From Shimia sp. R10_1 (lineage in GTDB: Bacteria > Pseudomonadota > Alphaproteobacteria > Rhodobacterales > Rhodobacteraceae): a stretch of DNA of 64,000 nt. Shown here one piece after another: positions 8,422-16,178 of the stretch. A model generated the notes under the pieces. It saw nothing but the letters and a program-made list of their open reading frames with translations. It was not told the origin of the DNA and ran no database searches. Where the stretch lies: NCBI RefSeq assembly GCF_017744095.1, contig NZ_JAGHQX010000001.1:620001-684000 (forward strand), given 5' to 3'. Position 1 is the stretch's first letter. The number at the start of each line of letters is the position of its first letter. A program made the translations under genes and the position numbers.

Positions 8422-9168
8422 ATGGTCGATTTTATTCACATCTATCAACTGCCTCTGATCCTGCTGTTTTTTGTGATCGGCAGCATTGGCGCGCTGTTGC
8501 TGTTCAAATACGCCCACCGCTCCAAAGCGTGGGAGCTGGCCGATGTGATCTGGGTCGCGCTTGGCGGACTTGGCGCGGTGGTGGCGATTGCGGTGGGCAT
8601 CTATCAGGAAGACAGCAGCGCGCTCAATCGTCAGGTGACGGTGGCCTATACCGCCAGCCGCGCCTTTGATGCGGATGCCGCCCGCTTCCGCCTGCGCTAT
8701 TGCACCAATGTCGATGCGGATGATCTGCAAAAGCTCTGTGAAAAGGTGGAATACCTCTCGGCCAGCTCCGCCAGCAACACCGCCTTGCCGCTCTTTGTCT
8801 CTGTGACAGAGCGCACCGCCCCACTCGAAGGCTTCACCCTGCTGTTCAAAAACCGCGATGATATGGACACCATGAAAAAGGCCGCCGCCGAACTGGAAGA
8901 GGCGGAGTTCCTCGCCTTTGACACACGCGACGTGCCCACCGTCATGGCGCTCAAAGACATCGCGCCAACCCGGCCCGACATCGCCGCGGATTATCGCGTG
9001 CTGGCCCTCACCTATGATGCGCTGATCGAAGATGTCAGCGCCCTGCGAGAAGCATGGGAGGTGCTGCAATCCGGCCGCGCCCTGTTGATTTTGCAATTTG
9101 TCGCCATTTGCCTCGTGGCCTTTGCCGCGCCTTTCAGGCTGGGGCGCACGATTGACGGGTTGATCTGA
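8422..9168 (+). CDS. Inner-membrane hypothetical protein, three predicted helices
   Basis: Not recognised. It has 248 residues. Hydrophobic segments are at about 8-27, 40-60 and 220-240, leaving a soluble central domain of about 150 residues, most of it probably on one face of the membrane. The central domain has two cysteines in FRLRYCTNVDADDLQKLCEK and an acidic coiled-coil-like stretch (KKAAAELEEAEF). No catalytic or binding motif is obvious. It is preceded by a small exported protein gene and followed 56 bases later by a lipoprotein gene on the same strand; the three could be co-transcribed, but the gaps leave room for separate promoters. Confidence 0.65.
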   Translation: MVDFIHIYQLPLILLFFVIGSIGALLLFKYAHRSKAWELADVIWVALGGLGAVVAIAVGIYQEDSSALNRQVTVAYTASRAFDADAARFRLRYCTNVDADDLQKLCEKVEYLSASSASNTALPLFVSVTERTAPLEGFTLLFKNRDDMDTMKKAAAELEEAEFLAFDTRDVPTVMALKDIAPTRPDIAADYRVLALTYDALIEDVSALREAWEVLQSGRALLILQFVAICLVAFAAPFRLGRTIDGLI

Positions 9169-9224
9169 GCGTCATGGCGCGACTTCGGCCTTGTCCGCTC
9201 AGGCCGCTTTGCTAATCTCGCCCC

Positions 9225-9899
9225 ATGCACCGCCTGCTTTGTCTCCTTTCGCTCACATTGATTTCCTGCTCCCGCCCCCTGACGGAGTCAGAGGCCGCCT
9301 TTGCACGCGATGTGCATGGCGCAGGTCTGGACACCGCGCGTGTGCGCATCACCCGCGACGTGCCGCTCGGTGTGGCCACTTTTGAATATAAAAAACGCCC
9401 GCGTCTGGCCTGTCGCGAACGCATCAATCCCGAGCCCAAAGAAGAGCTCATCACCGCCTCCCCCGCAGGCGTTGTGCTGTTCAATCGGCTTTTCACGACA
9501 GAGGGCTGGTCCGTGCCAAATTATGTGCCCGACTATCCCGAAAAACTGCACATGAGCGCCGCGCTGTTCTTTGCCCATGAAATGACCCACATCTGGCAAT
9601 GGCAAAACCGCGAGATCACCGGCTACTCGCCGCGCCGCGCCGCCAGCGAGCACAAACGCGGCGTGGATCCTTATCAATTTGAAACCGCCTCTGCTGAGAC
9701 ATTTCTGGACTATGGCTATGAGCAGCAAGCAGCGGTGGTCGAGGAATATCTCTGTTGCGCGATCCTCGATCCCGAGGCGCCGCGCACCACACGGCTGCGT
9801 GCGCTGCTCGATGATCACTTCCCGGTCGAAGATCTGCCTCGGCTGGAGTCTGTGATCCTGCCGTGGGACGGTGCCGAGATTGAGGGTATTTGCCGCTGA
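9225..9899 (+). CDS. Lipoprotein with HExxH zinc-protease-like motif
   Basis: A 224-residue lipoprotein. The N-terminus MHRLLCLLSLTLISC has a lipobox LISC ending at Cys15. HEMTH at residues 118-122, followed by IWQWQ, is the pattern of zinc metalloproteases of the gluzincin/DUF4157-like kind, where the two histidines bind zinc and the glutamate activates water. A third ligand is not certain: the glutamates in TASAETFLDYGYEQQAAVVEEY about 35-50 residues later are candidates. It has no large pro-domain. Role unknown; it could be an envelope peptidase or an inactive relative. It is followed by the 11-base tandem repeat. Confidence 0.65.
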   Translation: MHRLLCLLSLTLISCSRPLTESEAAFARDVHGAGLDTARVRITRDVPLGVATFEYKKRPRLACRERINPEPKEELITASPAGVVLFNRLFTTEGWSVPNYVPDYPEKLHMSAALFFAHEMTHIWQWQNREITGYSPRRAASEHKRGVDPYQFETASAETFLDYGYEQQAAVVEEYLCCAILDPEAPRTTRLRALLDDHFPVEDLPRLESVILPWDGAEIEGICR

Positions 9900-9916
9900 T
9901 CACCCCGCGATTTTGC

Positions 9917-9971
9917 ACCGACGTGATACCGACGCAATACCGTAGCGATACCGACGCAATACCGATGTGTT
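9917..9971. repeat. Five tandem 11-base repeats
   Basis: Five consecutive 11-mers: ACCGACGTGAT, ACCGACGCAAT, ACCGTAGCGAT, ACCGACGCAAT, ACCGATGTGTT. The ACCG start of each unit is invariant and the rest drifts. The same unit in the opposite orientation recurs at 23509-23545. It lies between the stop of the lipoprotein gene and a terminator. Confidence 0.8.
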
Positions 9972-9980
9972 TCCCCGCAC

Positions 9981-10003
9981 AAAAAAGGGGCCATCGGCCC
10001 CTT
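9981..10003 (-). terminator. Rho-independent terminator after PA14-domain gene
   Basis: On the minus strand AAGGGGCC-GAT-GGCCCCTT is followed by a T run (six A residues on the plus strand, 9981-9986). The perfect 8-base stem ends 14 bases beyond the stop of the PA14-domain gene. Confidence 0.9.
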
Positions 10004-10017
10004 CTGTGCATTTACGC

Positions 10018-10596
10018 CTATTTGTAACCGAAGGCGCTGTCTGGGATCAGCTGCCTCTTTCCCCCCGGTGGCGTCCACTCACTTTCAAAACAGGCAGTGC
10101 CTTCTTTCTGGAAATACAACACCTTAATGTCATACCAGCCCGCCTTGGGCACATTCACCTGCGGCCGCCCCGCGCTGGCACAGGCCGTAATGCCATCCAG
10201 CTTGCCCACAGTCTGCCCGCTGATCCAGATCTGAGCGCCATCATTTGTATAAAATTCAATACCATAGACCCCAGCAGCCGGGAACTTGATGTAGCCCTTA
10301 ACCTCGGCTGAAACCAGTTCAGCGCGACCGGATGTCATCACTGGCGCACCTTTGCCCTTGTCAGGGAAATTCAAACCCGGCAGCGGCTCACCCGCCTCAC
10401 CAAAGCGCTCAATCCGTCGTTGCGCAGGATGCAGATTGCGCACATTCCGATCATTGACCGCATAGACCACCGACAACCCGGTCTTGAGACCCTTCGGTTG
10501 CGGGTTGGCAGGTGTCAACTCAATCACCTGCGCCGAAAGTGCGCCCCCCAACAGCACAGAAACAGCTGTCAACGCACTGAAAACAATAGACTTCAT
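10018..10596 (-). CDS. Exported PA14-domain protein
   Basis: A 192-residue secreted or periplasmic protein. The signal peptide covers about residues 1-22 (MKSIVFSALTAVSVLLGGAL, then SA). The rest is one PA14-like beta-barrel domain: VKGYIKFPAAGVYGIEFYTN, then DGAQIWISGQTVG, then KAGWYDIKVLYFQKEGTACF match the usual strand-turn pattern with the DGAxxWI ligand-loop signature. PA14 domains bind carbohydrates or act as spacers in adhesins and glycosidases; here the domain stands alone. GGGAGG lies about 9 bases before the start. Its own terminator follows and the gene upstream is 100 bases away, so it appears to be monocistronic. Confidence 0.8.
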   Translation of the reverse strand: MKSIVFSALTAVSVLLGGALSAQVIELTPANPQPKGLKTGLSVVYAVNDRNVRNLHPAQRRIERFGEAGEPLPGLNFPDKGKGAPVMTSGRAELVSAEVKGYIKFPAAGVYGIEFYTNDGAQIWISGQTVGKLDGITACASAGRPQVNVPKAGWYDIKVLYFQKEGTACFESEWTPPGGKRQLIPDSAFGYK

Positions 10597-10696
10597 TTTG
10601 CAACCTCCCTCGTGTCGCAGACTTCTTTGGCAGCCTAAAACCTTTGCCGCCTTCAGGGCAAGTCACAGTTCAGAAACTGCGAGACCTATCTGGCAT

Positions 10697-11356
10697 TCAG
10701 CCTGCACTACGGCGCAACCCTGCCGCGTCCAAGAGCTCGCTCCAATGAGAAAAGGCCACATCATGAGAAATCTCGGCTACAGCGGACTTTCGATACCCTT
10801 CGGTAAACAAGGCGAAAGTCACCCCAGCGTTTGACGCAGTATCCGCATCCACTTCGCTATCCCCGACATAAAGCACGTCACTTTTCTGGACATCGCCCAT
10901 CGCTGCCAACAACGGTTTTGGATCAGGTTTGCGCACCGACAAACTGTCCCCACCAATCACAGCCTCAAAAAAGCCGGCCAGCCCCAAACCGTCCAGGACA
11001 TGCCGAGCAGGCTCCACAGGTTTGTTTGTGCACACAGCCAAGGTTAACCCTTGTTCCTGCAGATACTTCAGCGTGTCGAGCACACCATCATAGACCACCG
11101 ACTTGTCAGAGTTTGAAGCGTTGTAGATCGCCAGAACACGCGCATGGATCCGATCGAACTCTACCTCTTCAATGTTGCGGGCCGCCATGACCCGTTCCAC
11201 CAAAGTTGGCAAACCGTTTCCGATGAACTGGATGGTGGTAGGAAGGTCGAGCGGCCCGAGCCCCTCCTCTTCCAGCATCACATTTACGGATGCCTGAATG
11301 TCTGGTGCGCTATCTACCAGCGTGCCATCCAGATCGAAAATCACTGCCTTGACCAT
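10697..11356 (-). CDS. gph: Phosphoglycolate phosphatase (HAD family)
   Basis: Hydrolyses 2-phosphoglycolate, the by-product of RuBisCO oxygenation and DNA 3'-end repair, to glycolate. The HAD motif I FDLDGTLVDSAPD is at residues 7-19 (nucleophile Asp8, acid/base Asp10). Motif II is CTNKP, the motif III lysine is in RKPDPKPLL, and motif IV is YVGDSEVDADTA. The start is the ATG at 11356 because GGGAGC precedes it and the usual N-terminus is short; an earlier in-frame start would add 12 residues. The 219 residues agree with Gph. It lies 64 bases downstream of puuD on the same strand, so it may be co-transcribed with it, and glycolate/glyoxylate metabolism links it to urate breakdown. Confidence 0.9.
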   Translation of the reverse strand: MVKAVIFDLDGTLVDSAPDIQASVNVMLEEEGLGPLDLPTTIQFIGNGLPTLVERVMAARNIEEVEFDRIHARVLAIYNASNSDKSVVYDGVLDTLKYLQEQGLTLAVCTNKPVEPARHVLDGLGLAGFFEAVIGGDSLSVRKPDPKPLLAAMGDVQKSDVLYVGDSEVDADTASNAGVTFALFTEGYRKSAVAEISHDVAFSHWSELLDAAGLRRSAG

Positions 11357-11420
11357 CTTCACCGCTCCCTTGCGTTTGGCGCAAAGAAACAAGGTTTTAG
11401 ACCAATGGCAAGCGCCCCGG

Positions 11421-12653
11421 TCAGCTTCCTGCTGCGCGGTACCAGGAAATGATCGCCTGCCGCTCTTCTAGCTCCATCCAGCTTACATTGGCCGGGGGCA
11501 TCGCATGGCTCACGCCCGATTGAAGGTAGATTTCACGCGCCATCGCGGCGACTTCTGTTGGCGTTTCAAGCAAAACGTTCTTTGGCGCTCGATGGATGCC
11601 ATCATAAAACGGCTCACGTGCATGGCACATGGAACACCGTCCCAAAACGATATCAGTAACATCTTCAAAACCACTTGCAGAGGCAAACACCTGCTCGGCA
11701 GGCGTGAGGTCACGCGCCTCCTCTTCCTCAAGCGGGGTGTGCGCCATCGGAGCCGTTGACAACCACATGATGAGCACAAACAGGATCGCAGTCACTGCCC
11801 ATGTCCAATACGGCATACCTTTGCGCGCATGCATGGTGTTGAAGAAATGCCGGATTGTGACCCCCATCAAGAACACGAGCGCCGCAATGATCCAATTGTA
11901 CTCGGTGGCGAAGGCCAGCGGGTAGTGATTGGACAACATCAGGAACACGACCGGCAAGGTCAGATAGTTGTTGTGGGTCGAGCGCAGCTTGGCAATTTTG
12001 CCGTACTTCGGATCGGGCGTGCGACCTTCTTGCAAGTCTTTCACCACGATACGCTGGTTCGGCATAATGATAAAAAACACGTTTGCGGTCATGATCGTTG
12101 CGGTAAATGCCCCAAGGTGCAGCATCATTGCGCGACCAGTGAACACCTGAGTGTATCCCCAGCCCATCACAACAAGCAGAGCAAAAAGCAGAACCATCAA
12201 AACCGTTGGAAATTCACCCAACTTGGATTTGCAGAGAAAATCATACACCAACCAGCCAACGCCAAGCGAGAGCGCTGAGATCACAATGCCTTGCCAAAGT
12301 ACGAGATCAGATTTGGTCTGATCCACGAGGTAAAGTTCGCCGCCCACCCAATAGACGACCATCAAAAGTGCCGCACCGCTGAGCCAAGTGGAATAGCTCT
12401 CCCATTTGAACCAGGTCAGATGCTCTGGCATCGCCTCGGGGGCCACGAGGAATTTGCGGATGTGATAAAACCCACCGCCATGCACCTGCCATTCTTCGCC
12501 ATGCGCTCCGACAGGCAGATTGGGCGCTTTGCGCAGCCCCAAATCCAATGCGATGAAGTAGAAAGATGAGCCAATCCAGGCAATCGCGGTGATCACGTGC
12601 AGCCAACGCACGGCAAATTCCAGCCAATCCCATATGATCGCGAACTCGTTCAT
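11421..12653 (-). CDS. puuD: Urate hydroxylase PuuD, membrane-bound with cytochrome c domain
   Basis: Membrane urate oxidase that converts urate to 5-hydroxyisourate and passes electrons to the respiratory chain through its own c-type heme rather than to oxygen. It has 410 residues: a multi-helix N-terminal region of about 310 residues typical of the family (RWLHVITAIAWIGSSFYFIA, GYTQVFTGRAMMLHLGAFTA), then a small cytochrome c domain with the heme motif CSMCH at 340-344 and a likely axial methionine near 385 (SHAMPP). GAGAG precedes the ATG. It is divergent from the LysR gene, with 100 bases between. The neighbours uraH, puuE-uraD, allA and a permease confirm the pathway. The match in length and domain order leaves little doubt. 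Confidence 0.95.
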   Translation of the reverse strand: MNEFAIIWDWLEFAVRWLHVITAIAWIGSSFYFIALDLGLRKAPNLPVGAHGEEWQVHGGGFYHIRKFLVAPEAMPEHLTWFKWESYSTWLSGAALLMVVYWVGGELYLVDQTKSDLVLWQGIVISALSLGVGWLVYDFLCKSKLGEFPTVLMVLLFALLVVMGWGYTQVFTGRAMMLHLGAFTATIMTANVFFIIMPNQRIVVKDLQEGRTPDPKYGKIAKLRSTHNNYLTLPVVFLMLSNHYPLAFATEYNWIIAALVFLMGVTIRHFFNTMHARKGMPYWTWAVTAILFVLIMWLSTAPMAHTPLEEEEARDLTPAEQVFASASGFEDVTDIVLGRCSMCHAREPFYDGIHRAPKNVLLETPTEVAAMAREIYLQSGVSHAMPPANVSWMELEERQAIISWYRAAGS

Positions 12654-12753
12654 GGTTTTCTCTCTTTTTGTCGTCGCAGTAAGCTAGCGCGCCTTCGTTT
12701 TCTTCTCTATCGTGAAAAACTCCGAACAGCTTCAAGAAAATCCTGAAGATCAC

Positions 12754-13680
12754 ATGTCTTACATCGACAACATTCGCACATTTGTGCGCGTTTATGAACT
12801 TGGCAGCATGTCAGCCGCCGCGCGGGATCAGCGTATTTCAGCAGCGGTGGCCTCATCGCGCATCTCACAATTAGAAGAATATCTAAGCGTTCGACTGTTC
12901 CACCGCACGACACGTCAGCTCAATCCAACGGAGCAAGGCAACACCTTCTATGACGGAGCCTGCAAGATTCTGGAGGCCATTGACGAAGCTGAAGCCGCGG
13001 TTAACTCCATAACGCAAAGCCCGCGTGGATTGCTGCACATCGCGGCACCTCTCGGCGTTGGCCGCCGCCTGATTGCACCTTTAGTGCCTGAATTCAAAAA
13101 AGAATATCCTTTGATAGATCTGCGATTGCGTCTCTCAGACCGCAAGCTCGATCTCACCGCTGAAGGTCTGGATGTGGCCTTCTTTCTTGGCGTGCCCGAA
13201 GATAGCACTCTGCGCATTCGCAAAATCGCCGACTGCCCTCGCGTGCTCTGCGCCGCGCCCACATACCTTTCCGAACGCGGCGTGCCGGAACACCCTGAGG
13301 CGCTCACGAACGGCGCCCACGATTGTCTGAACTTACGATACCCTGGGGCACCGGAGTTTCAGTGGCCACTGGAGACAGAGACCGGAACCCGCCGCTTCGC
13401 TGTCAGAGGGCCCTTTGAATCTGACGATGGGGATGTGCTCACAAATTGGGCGCTTGAGGGCTTTGGCATCACCCTCAAGCCCGTGTTTGAAATTGCTGAG
13501 CATCTCAAATCCGGTGCCTTGGTCCCAGTGCTTCAAGATACGCCCCCGATCCCCATTCAAATGGCGCTCTTGTACACGCACAGGCGCCATCAAGACCCCA
13601 AAACGCGCCTTTTGATCGACTTCATGACCCCGCGCGTGCAGGCCGCGCTCAAAGGAACACTGTCAATCTCAGATCCTTAG
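12754..13680 (+). CDS. LysR-type regulator of the purine genes (probable)
   Basis: LysR-family transcription factor of 308 residues from the ATG at 12754. The N-terminal winged helix-turn-helix is clear ([20 protein letters not shown], then [20 protein letters not shown], then [16 protein letters not shown]), followed by a periplasmic-binding-type effector domain. A GTG 14 codons earlier would also keep the frame, but the conserved N-terminus argues for the ATG. It is divergent from puuD, and its stop overlaps the convergent uraH stop by four bases. Location suggests control of urate catabolism, perhaps with a ureide as effector; that is inference. A CTCTTT-N7-AAAGAG dyad upstream of puuE-uraD is a possible binding site. 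Confidence 0.88.
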   Translation: MSYIDNIRTFVRVYELGSMSAAARDQRISAAVASSRISQLEEYLSVRLFHRTTRQLNPTEQGNTFYDGACKILEAIDEAEAAVNSITQSPRGLLHIAAPLGVGRRLIAPLVPEFKKEYPLIDLRLRLSDRKLDLTAEGLDVAFFLGVPEDSTLRIRKIADCPRVLCAAPTYLSERGVPEHPEALTNGAHDCLNLRYPGAPEFQWPLETETGTRRFAVRGPFESDDGDVLTNWALEGFGITLKPVFEIAEHLKSGALVPVLQDTPPIPIQMALLYTHRRHQDPKTRLLIDFMTPRVQAALKGTLSISDP

Positions 13681-14033
13681 CTGCCCCGATAGGTGGAATA
13701 GCCATAGGGGGACAGCAAAAGGGGCACGTGATAGTGCGCAGCGGCATCAGACATGCCAAACCGGATTGGGACGTCATCCAAAAACAGCGGATCATCACCC
13801 TCCTGCCCTGTCTCACGCAGATAGTCTCCACAATGGAAGATCAACTCGTAAGACCCGGTCTGGAATTTGTCTTCCGGCAAAATCGGCGCATCGGTGCGGC
13901 CATCATCATTGGTGATGGTCTCGGCAATCTTACGGTGAGAGTTGCCGCTCACCTTGTATAGCGAAATACGAATGCCCTTTGCCGGCACCCCACGCGCAGT
14001 GTCCAAAACATGTGTTGTCAGAAAACCAGCCAT
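13677..14033 (-). CDS. uraH: 5-hydroxyisourate hydrolase (transthyretin-related)
   Basis: Hydrolyses 5-hydroxyisourate to OHCU, the second step of urate breakdown. It has 118 residues, the usual length. The N-terminal [17 protein letters not shown] carries a conserved active-site histidine, and the C-terminus ends in the family signature YRGS, preceded by [21 protein letters not shown] precedes the ATG. There is no obvious signal peptide, so it should be cytosolic. It is convergent with and overlaps the LysR gene by four bases, and is divergent from puuE-uraD across a 154-base region. Confidence 0.95.
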   Translation of the reverse strand: MAGFLTTHVLDTARGVPAKGIRISLYKVSGNSHRKIAETITNDDGRTDAPILPEDKFQTGSYELIFHCGDYLRETGQEGDDPLFLDDVPIRFGMSDAAAHYHVPLLLSPYGYSTYRGS

Positions 14034-14107
14034 GACTATCCCTCATATATTCTGTGCCTTGTCTATCGCCGATGATGAAACCGCGCGCAAAGTCAGAGTG
14101 CCAACAA

Positions 14108-14126
14108 CTCTTTCATGAATAAAGAG
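14108..14126. promoter_or_regulatory. Dyad in the uraH / puuE-uraD promoter region
   Basis: CTCTTT, seven bases, AAAGAG: a perfect six-base inverted repeat roughly midway between the divergent starts. Its placement 62 bases before the puuE-uraD ATG suits a regulator site, possibly for the adjacent LysR protein, although the spacing is not the classical T-N11-A. Confidence 0.4.
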
Positions 14127-14187
14127 AAAGTCTTGGGCATTTTCACGCGTTAGAACATAATGACAAAAATGTGAGGGAGCCGACCAC

Positions 14188-15603
14188 ATGACTCGTTACG
14201 TCCGGAACATGCGGGGCTATGGCCCAAATCCACCCAAAGCCGCCTGGCCCAACGACGCTAAAGTCGCCGTTCAGTTTGTGCTGAACTACGAAGAAGGTGG
14301 CGAAAACTGTGTCCTGCATGGAGATGCAGCCTCAGAGGCGTTTCTGTCGGATATCCCGGGCGCCGCCCAATGGCCCGGCCAGCGTCATTGGAATATGGAG
14401 TCGATCTACGAATACGGCGCACGGGCCGGGTTCTGGCGCTTGCACCGCCTGTTCACCGGAGCCGACATCCCCGTCACAATCTATGGCGTGGCCACTGCCC
14501 TCGCGCGCAGCCCCGAACAGGTTGCCGCCATGAAAAGCGCAGGCTGGGAGATTGCCAGCCATGGCTTGAAGTGGGTTGAACACAAAGACATGCCGGAGGA
14601 TGAAGAGCGCGCTTCGATCGCAGAAGCAATCCGGCTTCACACCGAAGTCGTCGGGGAGCGCCCGCGCGGTTGGTACACAGGCCGCTGTTCAGAAAACACG
14701 GTGCGTCTGGTCGCAGAGGAAGGCGGCTTTGACTACATTTCAGACACTTATGACGATGACTTGCCTTATTGGATAGAGCTTGAAGACCGTGATCAGCTGA
14801 TCATCCCCTACACGCTTGAGGCCAACGACATGCGTTTTGCCACCGCGCCGGGATGGGTCACCGGGCAAGATTTCTATACCTATTTGAAAGATGCATTCGA
14901 CGTCCTTTATGCCGAAGGCTGCGACGGCGCGCCCAAGATGCTGTCCATCGGTCTGCATTGTCGCTTGGTGGGACGTCCTGGTAAGCTTGCGGCCCTCAAA
15001 CAGTTTATAGACTACATCCAGAGCTTCGAAGGAGTCTGGACGCCGCGGCGTATTGAAATTGCCGAACACTGGCAATCAAACCACCCGCATCGCCGCATCG
15101 AACGCCCCAGCCAAATGAGCAAAGACCGCTTTGTTGACTGCTATGGCGGGATCTTTGAGCACTCTCCCTGGGTGGCCGATTTGGCTCACGATCTGGAACT
15201 TGGGCCAGCCCATGACTGCGCAGCGGGTGTGCACAATGTGCTGTGCCGTGCGTTCCGCCGCGCACCGAAAGACGCGCGCCTTAAAGTTCTGCGTGCCCAC
15301 CCTGATCTGGCAGGAAAACTGGCCGCAGCGGGGCGTTTGACCGAAGAAAGCACATCAGAGCAGGCCAGCGCAGGGCTTGATATGTTGACTGACGGTGAAC
15401 GCACCCGTTTCACCCAGCTCAACACCGATTACGTCGCAAAGCATGGGTTTCCGTTCATTATCGCGGTGCGCGATCACAACAAAGCGTCGATCATGGCGGC
15501 TTTTGAGCGCCGAATCGGCAACGACAGCGAAACTGAATTTGCCGAGGCCTGCCGCCAGGTTGAGCGGATCGCGGAATTCAGATTACAGGATCTTCTGCCG
15601 TGA
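14188..15603 (+). CDS. puuE: Allantoinase PuuE fused to OHCU decarboxylase UraD
   Basis: Bifunctional enzyme of 471 residues. Residues 1 to about 305 are a PuuE-type, metal-independent allantoinase of the polysaccharide deacetylase fold (VAVQFVLNYEEGGE, then YEYGARAGFWRLHRLF, then GWEIASHGLKW, then RPRGWYTGRCSENT), opening allantoin to allantoate. Residues about 310-471 are a UraD domain, which decarboxylates OHCU to S-allantoin; its catalytic histidine is in RAHPDLAGK near residue 371. Joining the two puts consecutive steps in one chain. GGGAG lies about 9 bases before the ATG. The last four bases overlap allA (GTGA), so translation is coupled. Such fusions are known in Proteobacteria; domain order here is PuuE first. 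Confidence 0.94.
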   Translation: MTRYVRNMRGYGPNPPKAAWPNDAKVAVQFVLNYEEGGENCVLHGDAASEAFLSDIPGAAQWPGQRHWNMESIYEYGARAGFWRLHRLFTGADIPVTIYGVATALARSPEQVAAMKSAGWEIASHGLKWVEHKDMPEDEERASIAEAIRLHTEVVGERPRGWYTGRCSENTVRLVAEEGGFDYISDTYDDDLPYWIELEDRDQLIIPYTLEANDMRFATAPGWVTGQDFYTYLKDAFDVLYAEGCDGAPKMLSIGLHCRLVGRPGKLAALKQFIDYIQSFEGVWTPRRIEIAEHWQSNHPHRRIERPSQMSKDRFVDCYGGIFEHSPWVADLAHDLELGPAHDCAAGVHNVLCRAFRRAPKDARLKVLRAHPDLAGKLAAAGRLTEESTSEQASAGLDMLTDGERTRFTQLNTDYVAKHGFPFIIAVRDHNKASIMAAFERRIGNDSETEFAEACRQVERIAEFRLQDLLP

Positions 15604-16112
15604 AACAGATCATCGCGCGCCCGCTGTCCGCAGAAGGTTTTGCGCCATTTGGCGATGTCATCGAGCTGAAAGACACACCCGACAAAATCATCAATCAGGG
15701 CATGTGCGGCCGCCATCACGATCTGGCGAACATGGATTTCGGGCCAGACGGGCGCGCTGGCATTTCATTGTTCAACGCCACGCCGCGCGCGCTCCCATAC
15801 ACCGTCGATATGGTGGAGCGTCACCCCGAAGGCTCCCAGGCTTTCATACCGATGACAGAACACGCGTTTTTGGTGATCGTTGCCAAAGATTTAGGCGGAT
15901 CGCCAGATGCACCGCTGGCCTTTCTCACAGCACCGGGACAAGCGATCAATTTTCATCGCAATACGTGGCACGGTGTCCTGACTCCGCTTTCAAACCCCGG
16001 CCTCTTTGCTGTGGTGGATCGCATTGGAGACACTGCCAATCTTGAAGAATTTTGGTTCGACACACCCTATCAGGTTGTGGAGGAGCAAAGCCCTCGATCA
16101 GGTCCGCCCTGA
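15600..16112 (+). CDS. allA: Ureidoglycolate lyase
   Basis: Splits ureidoglycolate into glyoxylate and urea, the last carbon-releasing step of purine catabolism. It has 170 residues, the normal length. Family features are QIIARPLSAEGFAPFGDVIE at the N-terminus, a cupin-like core (VERHPEGSQAFIPMTEHAFLV), then PGQAINFHRNTWHGVLTPL and FAVVDRIG near the end. The GTG start overlaps the puuE-uraD stop in a GTGA junction. Its substrate would normally come from allantoicase, which is not in this window. It is followed 66 bases later by the permease on the same strand. Confidence 0.94.
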   Translation: MKQIIARPLSAEGFAPFGDVIELKDTPDKIINQGMCGRHHDLANMDFGPDGRAGISLFNATPRALPYTVDMVERHPEGSQAFIPMTEHAFLVIVAKDLGGSPDAPLAFLTAPGQAINFHRNTWHGVLTPLSNPGLFAVVDRIGDTANLEEFWFDTPYQVVEEQSPRSGPP

Positions 16113-16178
16113 TCTTATCGCTCCAAGTGGCTCACCTAACGAAGCTGCGGGGCACAACGACCGACAGGAGAAGACAAC

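Noticed and set aside
9917-9971. Possible CRISPR array
   Set aside because: Units are 11 bases with no spacers between them and no cas genes are in the window; it is a simple tandem repeat.
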